Origin: an uncultured Oscillospiraceae bacterium
Lineage (GTDB): Bacteria; Bacillota; Clostridia; Oscillospirales; Oscillospiraceae
Length of the DNA: 47,218 nucleotides
Direction: 5' to 3'
NCBI GenBank assembly: GCA_949494735.1
Contig: CATABD010000011.1
Span: 1-47,218, forward strand
Shown: positions 1-7,771 of the stretch, in pieces
How the letters are laid out: the number at the start of each line of letters is the position of its first letter
Position numbering within the stretch: the stretch's first letter is position 1
Notes under the pieces: generated by a model
What the model was told of the DNA's origin: nothing
Seen by the model: the letters and a program-made list of their open reading frames with translations, nothing else
The model's database searches: none
Made by a program: the position numbers and the translations under genes

Positions 1-177
1 TGCATCGGCTGCCGCCTGTGCGAGAAGAACTGCCACACCGGGGCCATCACTGTCACCGACAACCTGGCGAGCATCGACTACGCCAAGTGCGACGGCTGCG
101 GCAAGTGCATCGAGGTGTGTAAGGCCGGGTGCCTTGTGGCCTTGAACATCACCAAGGCGGAAGTCGTCAACGGCTGA
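1..177 (+). CDS. RnfB-like ferredoxin-domain protein, C-terminal end (partial)
   Basis: Only the last 58 residues are inside the window, open at the left edge and ending in TGA. Two 4Fe-4S cluster motifs of the CxxCxxCxxxC type are visible: CIGCRLCEKNC at the very start and CDGCGKCIEVC about 30 residues later, followed by a short tail. This pattern and spacing match the C-terminal ferredoxin part of RnfB, the iron-sulfur subunit of the ferredoxin:NAD oxidoreductase (Rnf) complex, which would fit the butyryl-CoA/Etf genes elsewhere in the window. Other two-cluster ferredoxins or ferredoxin-domain oxidoreductases cannot be excluded because the N-terminus and upstream neighbours are missing. A strong hairpin terminator follows, so it is the last gene of its operon. 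Confidence 0.6.
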   Translation, partial: CIGCRLCEKNCHTGAITVTDNLASIDYAKCDGCGKCIEVCKAGCLVALNITKAEVVNG

Positions 178-196
178 CGCGTCAGAAAAACGCCAA

Positions 197-236
197 CGGG
201 GGAGCGGCCATTGGGGCCCTCCCCCGCTGCGGTTTT
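197..236 (+). terminator. Intrinsic terminator after the RnfB-like gene
   Basis: An 8-bp GC stem, CGGGGGAG at 197-204 pairing with CTCCCCCG at 219-226, is followed by CTGCGGTTTT. It lies 19 bp after the stop codon of the partial ferredoxin gene. Confidence 0.75.
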
Positions 237-256
237 GGAGGGATTGTGCCCGGCGG

Positions 257-285
257 TTGAAAACCCGCCGGAACGGTGCTATACT
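257..285 (+). promoter_or_regulatory. Sigma-A type promoter for the small membrane proteins and glmM cluster
   Basis: TTGAAA at 257-262 and TATACT at 280-285 are separated by exactly 17 bp. The predicted start of transcription is near 292, only about 10 bases before the ATG at 302, so the 5' leader would be very short and the GAGGTGG ribosome site at 291-297 would lie at the extreme 5' end. Confidence 0.6.
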
Positions 286-301
286 TTGGCGAGGTGGTTA
301 G

Positions 302-496
302 ATGATAAAGAACCTGAAGAGAAGCACAGTCGAGCGAATTAAGGCGGTTCTGTTCGCCCTGTGCGCCCTGAGCTGGCTGCCCGACTGGCCGGTGGAGCGG
401 GTGAGCTGGCTGCGAACCGTTATGCCCATCGTCTGCGCTGCCATCAGCGTTTTCTTCCTGGTGAGGTATTTCAAAACCCGCAAGGCGGGTGGATGA
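302..496 (+). CDS. Small two-helix membrane protein, unknown function
   Basis: A 64-residue protein with ATG start 5 bases after GAGGTGG. I do not recognise a family. Two hydrophobic stretches are visible, roughly residues 14-27 (AVLFALCALSWLPDW) and 39-55 (TVMPIVCAAISVFFLV), with a basic C-terminus (RYFKTRKAGG), as expected for a small inner-membrane protein. The C-terminal half resembles that of the next gene (a hydrophobic VCA stretch, then YFK plus basic residues), so the two are probably distant paralogues. It is followed within 10 bp by the second small protein and lies in the same orientation as the hexapeptide transferase and glmM. Confidence 0.6.
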   Translation: MIKNLKRSTVERIKAVLFALCALSWLPDWPVERVSWLRTVMPIVCAAISVFFLVRYFKTRKAGG

Positions 497-506
497 GGAG
501 GTTTCC

Positions 507-713
507 ATGAAAAAGAAATCATTTCGGACTTTTTTGATTGCGGGCGCTGTGGCTGGGGGAATTGTGTACGCGGTCTGTGTAATCTGGGCCATCTATGATT
601 CCGTGACCGGCGGGCCGAGCAGATGGCACTATCTTTTGGCGCCGACCATGTGCGTTCTCGTATGCGCCTTCAACCTCTATCAGTATTTCAAGGATGAAAA
701 AAGCAGGAAATAA
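507..713 (+). CDS. Small membrane protein, paralogue of the preceding gene
   Basis: A 68-residue protein. The ATG at 507 is preferred over an upstream in-frame ATG at 489 because GAGGAGG (495-501) sits 5 bases before it. The sequence starts with KKKSF, has a hydrophobic segment at about residues 8-27 and a second at about 45-58, and ends in YFKDEKSRK. It repeats the pattern of the preceding protein (two membrane helices, C-terminal aromatic-YFK-basic tail). Function unknown. AAGGAGG just after its stop serves the next gene, consistent with co-transcription. Confidence 0.6.
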   Translation: MKKKSFRTFLIAGAVAGGIVYAVCVIWAIYDSVTGGPSRWHYLLAPTMCVLVCAFNLYQYFKDEKSRK

Positions 714-725
714 GGAGGAATATCC

Positions 726-1388
726 ATGAATCTGAACACAACCGGGCTGTTCGACCTGAGCCGCACCCTGGCCGGGGACTATCTGGCCCGCTTTGAATAC
801 CCCTGGCAGGCGCTGGACGGGATCAAGGAGCTGATCCTCACCCTGGGCCCGGCGCTGGAGGATGATTATGAGGAGCGAGCCCCCCAGGTGTGGGTGCACA
901 AGACGGCGAAGATCGCCCCCACCGCCTTTCTGGGCGCGCCCTGCATCATCGGCCCTGACACCGAGGTGCGCCACTGCGCCTTTATCCGGGGCTCCGCCCT
1001 GGTGGGGGCCAACTGCGTGGTGGGCAACTCGGTGGAGCTGAAAAACGTCATCCTTTTCGACAGCGTACAGGTTCCCCACTACAATTACGTGGGCGACTCC
1101 ATTTTGGGCTACAAGAGCCACATGGGGGCGGGGTCCATCACCTCCAACGTGAAGTCGGACAAAACCCTTGTCACCGTGAAGGATGGGGATGAAAAAATCG
1201 AGACGGGCCGGAAAAAGTTCGGGGCCATCCTGGGCGACTATGTGGAGGTGGGCTGCAACAGCGTGCTCAACCCCGGCACTGTGGTGGGCCCCCGCACCAA
1301 CATCTATCCCCTGTCCTGCGTCCGGGGCGCGGTGCCGGGGGACAGCATCTATAAGACGGGCGGCGTCACCGTCAAAAAGGAGAAGTGA
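726..1388 (+). CDS. Left-handed beta-helix (hexapeptide repeat) transferase-like protein
   Basis: A 220-residue protein, ATG with AAGGAGG 9 bases upstream. From about residue 55 to 200 it shows repeating hexapeptide-type turns, for example the segments around AKIAPTAFLGAPCIIG, GNSVELKNVILFD, VPHYNYVGDSILG and VGCNSVLNPGTVVGP, typical of left-handed beta-helix acyltransferases and of the C-terminal half of GlmU. The YVGDSILG/HMGAGSITSN region resembles the acetyl-CoA-site part of GlmU/NeuD-like enzymes. It lacks the GlmU N-terminal uridylyltransferase domain, although such proteins are often annotated as UDP-N-acetylglucosamine pyrophosphorylases. The stop overlaps the ribosome-binding region of glmM, so an amino-sugar activation role is likely by context. 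The exact substrate is not visible. Confidence 0.75.
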   Translation: MNLNTTGLFDLSRTLAGDYLARFEYPWQALDGIKELILTLGPALEDDYEERAPQVWVHKTAKIAPTAFLGAPCIIGPDTEVRHCAFIRGSALVGANCVVGNSVELKNVILFDSVQVPHYNYVGDSILGYKSHMGAGSITSNVKSDKTLVTVKDGDEKIETGRKKFGAILGDYVEVGCNSVLNPGTVVGPRTNIYPLSCVRGAVPGDSIYKTGGVTVKKEK

Positions 1389-1393
1389 GTTTT

Positions 1394-2764
1394 ATGGGTA
1401 AATATTTCGGCACCGACGGCTTCCGGGGCAAGGCCAACGTGGGGCTCACCGCAGACCACGCCTACGAGGTGGGCCGGTTTTTGGGCTGGTACTACGGCCG
1501 GGGGGACCACAAGGCCCGCATTGTGGTGGGTAAGGACACCCGGCGGTCCAGCTACATGCTGGAGTACGCCATCAGCGCGGGCATGGCCGCCTCGGGGGCG
1601 GATGTGTACCTGCTCCATGTGACCACCACCCCCTCTGTGTCCTACGTCACCCGCACCGACGGCTTCGACTGCGGCGTGATGATCTCCGCCTCCCACAATC
1701 CCTACTACGACAACGGCATCAAGCTGCTCAACCGGGAGGGGGAGAAAATGGACGAGGGCACCATCCGGCTGGTGGAGGACTACCTGGACGGGAATCTTTC
1801 TGTGGACGGCCAGACCTTCCCCAAGCTGCCCTTTGCCGCCGGGGAGGCGGTGGGCAGCATCGTGGACCACACCGCCGGGCGCAACCGCTACATGGGCTAC
1901 CTCATCTCCCTGGCGGTGTACTCCTTCCGGGGGAAGAAAATCGCCCTGGACTGCGCCAACGGCTCCGCCTGGTCCATCGCCCCCAACGTGTTCCGCTCCC
2001 TGGGGGCGGACGTCCACGTCATCAACGACCGGCCCGACGGGCTGAACATCAACCTGGACGCGGGCTCCACCCACATCGAGGGGCTGAAAAAGTACGTCAA
2101 GGAGCAGGGCTGCGACGCGGGCTTCGCCTTCGACGGGGACGCCGACCGCTGCCTGGCGGTGGACGAGAACGGGAACCTGGTGGACGGCGACCAGATCATG
2201 TACCTGTACGGCGCGTACATGAAGGAGCGGGGCAAGCTGCTCACCAACACGGTGGTCACCACGGTGATGTCCAATTTCGGGCTGTACAAGGCCCTGGACA
2301 AGGCGGGCATCGGCTACGCCAAGACCGCCGTGGGCGACAAGTACGTGTATGAGGAGATGGTCCGGGGGGGCCACCGCCTGGGGGGCGAGCAGTCGGGCCA
2401 CATCATCTTTTCCAAGTATGCCCGGACGGGGGACGGCATCCTCACAGCCCTGAAGGTGATGGAGGTGATGATGGCCAAGAAGGAGACGCTGGGCCGCCTG
2501 GCCGGGCCGGTGACCATCTATCCCCAGGTGCTCATCAACGTGCGGGTGAAGGACAAGAGAACCGCCCAGGACGACCCCGCCGTCCAGGCGGCGGTGAAGG
2601 CCGTGGCCGATGAATTGGGGGACACGGGCCGCATCCTGGTGCGGGAGTCGGGCACGGAGCCCCTGGTGCGGGTGATGGTGGAGGCCCCGGAGAAGGGGCA
2701 GTGCCAGGCCCTGGCCCAAGGCGTGGTGGATGTTATTATCGCCCAGGGGCATAAAGCGGAATAA
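1394..2764 (+). CDS. glmM: Phosphoglucosamine mutase GlmM
   Basis: A 456-residue enzyme converting glucosamine-6-phosphate to glucosamine-1-phosphate for peptidoglycan precursors. The N-terminus KYFGTDGFRG is the family signature. The phosphoserine loop SASHNP places the catalytic serine at residue 100. The metal-binding DGDADR is at 247-252, and the phosphate-binding ESGTEPLVR begins at 418. The length is normal for GlmM. An in-frame GTG at 1385 is rejected because it would sit on the ribosome site (AAGGAG at 1378-1383); the ATG at 1394 is spaced about 10 bases from it. The gene follows the hexapeptide transferase with a 5-bp gap and ends in a strong terminator. Confidence 0.95.
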   Translation: MGKYFGTDGFRGKANVGLTADHAYEVGRFLGWYYGRGDHKARIVVGKDTRRSSYMLEYAISAGMAASGADVYLLHVTTTPSVSYVTRTDGFDCGVMISASHNPYYDNGIKLLNREGEKMDEGTIRLVEDYLDGNLSVDGQTFPKLPFAAGEAVGSIVDHTAGRNRYMGYLISLAVYSFRGKKIALDCANGSAWSIAPNVFRSLGADVHVINDRPDGLNINLDAGSTHIEGLKKYVKEQGCDAGFAFDGDADRCLAVDENGNLVDGDQIMYLYGAYMKERGKLLTNTVVTTVMSNFGLYKALDKAGIGYAKTAVGDKYVYEEMVRGGHRLGGEQSGHIIFSKYARTGDGILTALKVMEVMMAKKETLGRLAGPVTIYPQVLINVRVKDKRTAQDDPAVQAAVKAVADELGDTGRILVRESGTEPLVRVMVEAPEKGQCQALAQGVVDVIIAQGHKAE

Positions 2765-2767
2765 AGG

Positions 2768-2806
2768 AACGCCCCGGAGGAGATTTCCTCCGGGGCGTTT
2801 GCGTTA
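2768..2806 (+). terminator. Intrinsic terminator after glmM
   Basis: A perfect 14-bp stem, AACGCCCCGGAGGA at 2768-2781 with its complement at 2786-2799, a GATT loop and a T-rich tail, 4 bp after the glmM stop. Confidence 0.9.
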
Positions 2807-2861
2807 TCCTGAATTATGGTAATCGTTATCGTCTTTTAGAGATTTTAAATATTTGCCCTTT

Positions 2862-3350
2862 TCAATTTAGACGATTACAAAGAATAAAGAGTATTATTAG
2901 AATAATGAATAAAAACACAACAAACCACTTGTATGGAGGGCTATACATCGGTTTTTGAGTCGTCCTGTTACTGGAAGGCAGAGCATTTTTCGACACCGTA
3001 ATGGACGCTTGGCGGGAGAAACTTTGTAATTTTTGTTTCACCTTTCTTGCGGCAGCAAGAGGATCTTGCCGATTCAGTATACGGCTATAAAAATTCTTAA
3101 GCTGCTCTATATCGTTAAAACTACAGCCGGTCTCGGTCGTTTCATGGGCGATTCGATTTCGCAGCCACCGCAAATGTTTTAAGGTTCGGTAATCTTTATC
3201 CCATGATGGAATCTGATTCTTTATGTAGGAGGGAATCTGTTCCATCTGGCTGATGTATTCGCTCACACCATGTTGGCATGAAAACATATCGCGGCAAAGG
3301 GCCTCTAAACGCTTATACTCGTCAAATAATTCTCTATCACACTCTAACAT
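2862..3350 (-). CDS. AT-rich orphan protein with C-terminal membrane helix
   Basis: A 162-residue protein of unknown function. Residues 1-110 are helical and charged and contain LRNRIAHE near residue 64, a sequence type seen in HEPN-like and other RNase/helix-bundle folds, though that match is weak. Residues 111-138 are rich in Ser, Arg and Pro and look like a linker. Residues 140-159 (WFVVFLFIILIILFILC) form a single strong membrane anchor close to the C-terminus, so the body would be cytoplasmic and tail-anchored. The base composition is clearly more AT-rich than glmM on one side and the beta-CASP gene on the other, suggesting horizontal acquisition. No partner gene is adjacent. Confidence 0.6.
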   Translation of the reverse strand: MLECDRELFDEYKRLEALCRDMFSCQHGVSEYISQMEQIPSYIKNQIPSWDKDYRTLKHLRWLRNRIAHETTETGCSFNDIEQLKNFYSRILNRQDPLAAARKVKQKLQSFSRQASITVSKNALPSSNRTTQKPMYSPPYKWFVVFLFIILIILFILCNRLN

Positions 3351-3365
3351 TATTCCAACATCCTC

Positions 3366-3393
3366 ATTATAAAGCTTGATTCATAATTCTGAA
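3366..3393 (-). promoter_or_regulatory. Possible promoter for the AT-rich orphan gene
   Basis: On the minus strand, TATAAT (3371-3366) is preceded 16 bp upstream by TTCAGA (3393-3388, 4 of 6 consensus bases). The -10 box is perfect. The predicted transcript start would fall about 9 bases before the ATG, so the message would be almost leaderless. Confidence 0.4.
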
Positions 3394-3456
3394 AAACTTC
3401 TGTTTTCGCTTCCACCGGGGGACAGAAAAGGACTAGGAGCCCTATTGATGCGAGAA

Positions 3457-5052
3457 CTACCTGTCCCACTTGGAGATGAGCGCCCGCAGCTGGTCGGCAA
3501 ACTTGCCCAAGTCCTTGTTGGACCCGCCCTTGTTGTGGGCGATGACCTCCATGAGCTTCTTGCCCACGTCCTCCAGGCGGCGGTAGGCGGGGGAGCCGGG
3601 ATCCACCGGGGCCGCCTTGGGCTCCAGCGCGATGCCGGGGGCGATCATGCGGTCCTCCAGCAGGTCGTAGACCTCCTCATAGTTGGGGGCGTGGGCGGAG
3701 AAGCCCATCTCCGTCAGGGTCTGGGCGTAGTTCTCCGCCGCACGGGCCTCACCGTGAACCACGAACACCTGCTGGGGCTTGGGGGTGTACAGGTTGATCC
3801 ACTGCACCAGCCCGTCCCGGTCGGCGTGGGAGCTCAGGCCGTGGAAGCGGACAATCCGCGCCCGGACGGCGATCTCCTCGCCGAACAGCTTCACATGGTC
3901 CGCCCCGTCCAGGATGCGCCGGCCCAGGGAGCCCTCCGCCTGGTAGCCCACGAACAGGATGGTGGACTCCGGCCGCCAGAGGTTGTGCTTCAAATGGTGG
4001 CGGATGCGGCCCGCGTCGCACATGCCGGAGGCGGATATGATGACCTTGGGCCGGGCGTCCAGGTTCAGCTCCCTTGATTCCCCGGTGCTCTCGGTGATGT
4101 TCAGGCCGGGGAAGCGGAACAGCGCCCCGCCCCGCAGGTGCTCCACCGCCTCCTCGTCCAGGTAGCCGGTGAGATCGCCGGAGAAAATCTCGGTGGCCGC
4201 CCCCGCCAAGGGGGAGTCCACATACACCTGGAAGTCCGGGTCGGCGTCCACCAGCCCCTGCTCCTTGATCTCCCGGATGAAGTACAAAAGCTCCTGGGTG
4301 CGGCCCACGGCGAAGGAGGGGATGACCAGGTTGCCCCCTTTGGCCAAGGTCTCGTCGATGACCCGGGCCAGGTCGTCGGCGTAGTTGGGTTTTTCCTTCA
4401 CGTTGTGCAGGCGGTCGCCGTAGGTGCTCTCGGTAACCACGTAGTCCGCCTCGGTGATGGGCTGGGGGGAGCGGATGATGGGCTGCTTGCGGTTGCCGAT
4501 GTCGCCGGAGAACACGATTTTTTTGGTAAAGCCCTGCTCGGTGAGCCACATCTCCACACAGGCGGAGCCCAGCAGGTGGCCCGCGTCCACAAAACGGATC
4601 TTGATGCCGTCGGATATGTCCAGCTCCCAGCCGTATTCACAGGTGACGATGTGGCGCAGGGTTTTTTCCACGTCCTCCAGGGTGTACAGCGGCTCCACGG
4701 GGGGACGGCCCGCCCGCTTCCCCTTCTGATTTTCGTAGGCGGCATCGTTCTCCTGAATCTGGGCGGAGTCCCGCAGCATGATGGACAGCAGCTGGGCGGT
4801 GAGCCGGGTGCAGTAGATATTGCCCGAGAAGCCCTGCTTCACCAGCAGGGGCAGGCGGCCCGAGTGGTCGATGTGGGCGTGGGTGACCACCACGTCGTCG
4901 ATGTAGCCGGGTACGAAATCTAGCTCCCGGTTGTCCTGCTCGTCCCGGCCCTGCTGGAGGCCGCAGTCCACCAGCACCTTGCGACCATTGACCTCCACGC
5001 AGTGGCGCCTGCCGGTGACCGCCTTGGCCGCGCCGAAGAATGTAAGTTTCAC
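3457..5052 (-). CDS. Metallo-beta-lactamase/beta-CASP ribonuclease-like protein (RMMBL family)
   Basis: A 531-residue protein of the CPSF-73/YSH1-like bacterial family, predicted to cut RNA with two zinc ions. The metal-binding HAHIDH is at residues 58-63, with GHLLGSA and FSGDIGN further on as the later MBL motifs. The beta-CASP insertion occupies about residues 200-390, and GLSSHADRDGLVQWI followed by VFVVHGE near residue 430 is the RMMBL motif. A C-terminal extension of about 70 residues lacks known motifs. The start is GTG at 5052, with AGAGGTG about 8 bases upstream. It is transcribed alone, divergently from the c-di-GMP operon. Whether it acts on RNA in vivo is inference from the family. 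Confidence 0.85.
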   Translation of the reverse strand: MKLTFFGAAKAVTGRRHCVEVNGRKVLVDCGLQQGRDEQDNRELDFVPGYIDDVVVTHAHIDHSGRLPLLVKQGFSGNIYCTRLTAQLLSIMLRDSAQIQENDAAYENQKGKRAGRPPVEPLYTLEDVEKTLRHIVTCEYGWELDISDGIKIRFVDAGHLLGSACVEMWLTEQGFTKKIVFSGDIGNRKQPIIRSPQPITEADYVVTESTYGDRLHNVKEKPNYADDLARVIDETLAKGGNLVIPSFAVGRTQELLYFIREIKEQGLVDADPDFQVYVDSPLAGAATEIFSGDLTGYLDEEAVEHLRGGALFRFPGLNITESTGESRELNLDARPKVIISASGMCDAGRIRHHLKHNLWRPESTILFVGYQAEGSLGRRILDGADHVKLFGEEIAVRARIVRFHGLSSHADRDGLVQWINLYTPKPQQVFVVHGEARAAENYAQTLTEMGFSAHAPNYEEVYDLLEDRMIAPGIALEPKAAPVDPGSPAYRRLEDVGKKLMEVIAHNKGGSNKDLGKFADQLRALISKWDR

Positions 5053-5186
5053 CTAAAAGCACCTCTACTCTCTATGGATGATATGTATAGTTTCCCCAAT
5101 GCCATTGTATACCATAGGATGGAAAATGTAAAGCGCAGCCGCGTGATTTTTCCGCAGGGGGAGCGCTCTGGATTTGGGAAATCCGC

Positions 5187-5216
5187 TTGTCTTTTCCCAG
5201 GGGGTTGTGGTATACT
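5187..5216 (+). promoter_or_regulatory. Extended -10 promoter for the c-di-GMP/phosphorelay operon
   Basis: TTGTCT at 5187-5192 and TATACT at 5211-5216 are 18 bp apart, with a TGG extension before the -10. The predicted start near 5223 leaves a leader of about 90 bases before the TTG start codon at 5313. I looked for a c-di-GMP riboswitch in that leader and did not see one. Confidence 0.65.
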
Positions 5217-5312
5217 ATAGCATCATACGGCGACTGCGCCCGCCGGGGATCGGCGCCAACGGCGGGATAGCGGCCGTGGGTGAACGTGCAGGGCAAAAGG
5301 AGGACGCATACC

Positions 5313-7409
5313 TTGGAGAAGATCACGGACAGGCAGAAAATATTGATTGTGGACGACTCGGAGATGAACCGGGCAATTCTGGCGGATATGCTGGACGGCG
5401 AATTTGATATCATTGAGGCGGAAAACGGCGAAGAGGGCGTGGCCATGCTGCAAAAGCACGGCCCCGAAATTTCCCTGGTGCTGCTGGACATCGTAATGCC
5501 TGTGATGGACGGCTTCGGCGTGCTCACGCAGATGAACAAATACCGCTGGATTGAGGACATCCCGGTTATTATGATCTCGGCGGAGCGGGGGTCCAGCCAC
5601 ATTGAACGGGCCTTTGAGCTGGGCATCACCGACTTCATCAGCCGTCCCTTTGACGCGCTCATTGTCCACCGCCGGGTGGTGAACACCATTCTGCTCTACG
5701 CCAAGCAGAAGCGGCTGACCGCCATGGTGGCCGAGCAGATCTACGAAAAGGAGCAGCGCAGCAGCCTGATGATCGACATACTCAGCCACTGCGTGGAGTT
5801 CCGCAACGGCGAGAGCGGTATGCATGTGCGCAACGTACATATCCTGACCGAGACCCTGCTCAACGCCCTGCTGCGCAAGACCGACCGCTACCACATCAGC
5901 CAGGCGGACATCTCCGTCATCAGCACCGCCTCCGCCCTCCACGATATCGGCAAGATCGCCATCCCGGAGGAAATTTTGAATAAGCCGGGCAAATTCACCC
6001 CCGAGGAGTTTGCCATTATGAAAACCCATTCCATGGTGGGCGCGGAGATGCTGGAAAACCTGCCCTCCTATCAGAATGAGCCGCTGGTGAGCTTTGCCTA
6101 TCAGATTTGCCGCTGGCACCACGAGCGCTGGGACGGGCGGGGCTACCCGGACGGGCTGGCGGGGGATGAGATACCCATTTCGGCCCAGATTGTGGCCATG
6201 GCCGATGTATATGACGCGCTCACCTCCGAGCGGGTATACAAGCCGCCCTTCAGCCATGAGCAGGCGGTGAACATGATTGTGGGCGGGGAGTGCGGACAGT
6301 TCAACCCCCTGATGCTGGAGTGCCTGGAGGAGTGCGCCGATGAGATCCGCCAGGAGCTGGCGGCCGGCGGAGAGCAGCGCCGCAGCCAGCGGGATATCCA
6401 GAACATGGCCAGGGAGCTGCACAGGCACAAGGAGCTCACCGCGTCCGAGCGAAGCCTTGAGCTGCTGGAGCACGAGCGGATGAAGTACAGCTTCTTTGCC
6501 TCCCTGACCAAGGAGATCCAGTTTGAGTACACCATCAGCCCCCCGGCCCTGGTGCTGAACAGCTGGGGCTCGGAAAAGCTGGACCTGCCCGAGGCGCTGC
6601 TGGATCCCTACCAGCACCCGGAGGCGCTGTCCATCATCAACAAGGATGTGCAGTCCAAGCTGGCCGATGCGCTGCACTCCACCACCCCCGGCAGCCCGGT
6701 GGTGCAGTGTGACTGCAAGCTGACCATTAAGGGTGAGGAGCGGTGGCACCGCATTGTGGCCAGGGCCTCCTGGTCGTCGGAGGAACCCCCCCGGTACACC
6801 GGGTGCATCGGCAAGGCCATGGACATTCACAACTCGCGCCTCCAGCTGGAGAACCTGGAGCGGCAGGCGTCCCATGATTCGCTCACGGGGCTGGTCAACC
6901 GGGCCTACGCCAAAAAGCGGATCATCGAGCGGCTGGAGGACCGGCCCGCCGGGCGCTATGCCATGGCCATCCTGGATCTGGACTACTTCAAGTCCGCCAA
7001 CGACACCTATGGCCATATGTTTGGCGATGAGGTGCTGAAATTCCTGGCCGAGCGGATGCGCCACAGCATCCGGGGCGGCGACATCGCGGCCCGGGTGGGC
7101 GGGGACGAGTTCCTCATCTTTCTGGAGTATAAGGACGACTTGGAGGGCGCCATTGAGGGCATCTACAGCCGGGTAAGCGGCGGCGTATATAAGGACTTTG
7201 CCATCTCGGTGAGTATGGGCGTGGCCAGCACCCAGGAGGCTGGGTGCGATTACGACAGCCTGTTCCGCTGTGCGGACCAGGCCCTGTACGTGGTGAAGCA
7301 CAGCGGGGAAAAGGGCCACTACAACTATTACCACAAGGAAAACGCCATTGATACGGCCACGTCGGCGGTGTCGCCCATCGACGCGGAAAGCAAGGAGGAG
7401 AGCGAATGA
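5313..7409 (+). CDS. Response regulator with HD-GYP, PAS-like and GGDEF domains
   Basis: A 698-residue cytoplasmic protein predicted both to make and to break cyclic di-GMP. Domains in order: receiver (residues 6-125) with phosphoacceptor D59; HD-GYP phosphodiesterase (about 150-350) with HD at 210-211 and RGYPDG around 276-281; a PAS-like region (about 400-520); GGDEF diguanylate cyclase (about 540-680) with an intact GGDEF at 596-600 and an RGGD inhibitory I-site at 587-590. The start is TTG at 5313, because AAGGAGG at 5297-5303 lies 9 bases before it; a GTG at 5280 has no such site. It overlaps the HPt gene by ATGA, so the three genes are translationally coupled. Confidence 0.9.
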   Translation: MEKITDRQKILIVDDSEMNRAILADMLDGEFDIIEAENGEEGVAMLQKHGPEISLVLLDIVMPVMDGFGVLTQMNKYRWIEDIPVIMISAERGSSHIERAFELGITDFISRPFDALIVHRRVVNTILLYAKQKRLTAMVAEQIYEKEQRSSLMIDILSHCVEFRNGESGMHVRNVHILTETLLNALLRKTDRYHISQADISVISTASALHDIGKIAIPEEILNKPGKFTPEEFAIMKTHSMVGAEMLENLPSYQNEPLVSFAYQICRWHHERWDGRGYPDGLAGDEIPISAQIVAMADVYDALTSERVYKPPFSHEQAVNMIVGGECGQFNPLMLECLEECADEIRQELAAGGEQRRSQRDIQNMARELHRHKELTASERSLELLEHERMKYSFFASLTKEIQFEYTISPPALVLNSWGSEKLDLPEALLDPYQHPEALSIINKDVQSKLADALHSTTPGSPVVQCDCKLTIKGEERWHRIVARASWSSEEPPRYTGCIGKAMDIHNSRLQLENLERQASHDSLTGLVNRAYAKKRIIERLEDRPAGRYAMAILDLDYFKSANDTYGHMFGDEVLKFLAERMRHSIRGGDIAARVGGDEFLIFLEYKDDLEGAIEGIYSRVSGGVYKDFAISVSMGVASTQEAGCDYDSLFRCADQALYVVKHSGEKGHYNYYHKENAIDTATSAVSPIDAESKEESE

Positions 7410-7771
7410 CGCTGAAGGAATGCTATGCCGCGCTGAACGGCGATTATGAGGAGGCCATGGGCTGGCTGCGCAGCGAACGGCTGGTGCAGAAGTTTGTGTT
7501 GAAATTCCTGGATGATGGCAGCTTTGACCTGCTGTGCCGCTCCATGGAGTCAGGGGACCAGCCCGAGGCGTTCCGGGCGGCACACACCATCAAGGGTGTG
7601 TGCGCCAATATGGCTTTCAGCGCCCTGCTGAAGTCCAGCAGCCAGCTCACCGAGCTGCTGCGGGGGGGGGACATGGGGGATCAGGCCCAGGAGCTGTTTG
7701 AACGGGTAAAGGCGGACTACGCCAGGACGGCCCAAGCGATCCAGGCTTTCCGGGAGGAGGCCGGGGGATGA
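7406..7771 (+). CDS. Histidine phosphotransfer (HPt) protein
   Basis: A 121-residue single-domain helix-bundle protein. The HPt signature AAHTIKGVCANM puts the phosphorylated histidine at residue 60. It overlaps the upstream GGDEF protein and the downstream hybrid kinase by 4 bp each (ATGA at both junctions). This places a free-standing phosphotransfer protein between a receiver-bearing output protein and a hybrid kinase with two receivers, so it is the probable relay carrying phosphate to D59 of the c-di-GMP enzyme. Confidence 0.9.
   Translation: MTLKECYAALNGDYEEAMGWLRSERLVQKFVLKFLDDGSFDLLCRSMESGDQPEAFRAAHTIKGVCANMAFSALLKSSSQLTELLRGGDMGDQAQELFERVKADYARTAQAIQAFREEAGG

Noticed and set aside
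5223-5312. c-di-GMP riboswitch in the leader of the GGDEF/HD-GYP gene
   Set aside because: I looked for the conserved GEMM core sequences and did not find them.
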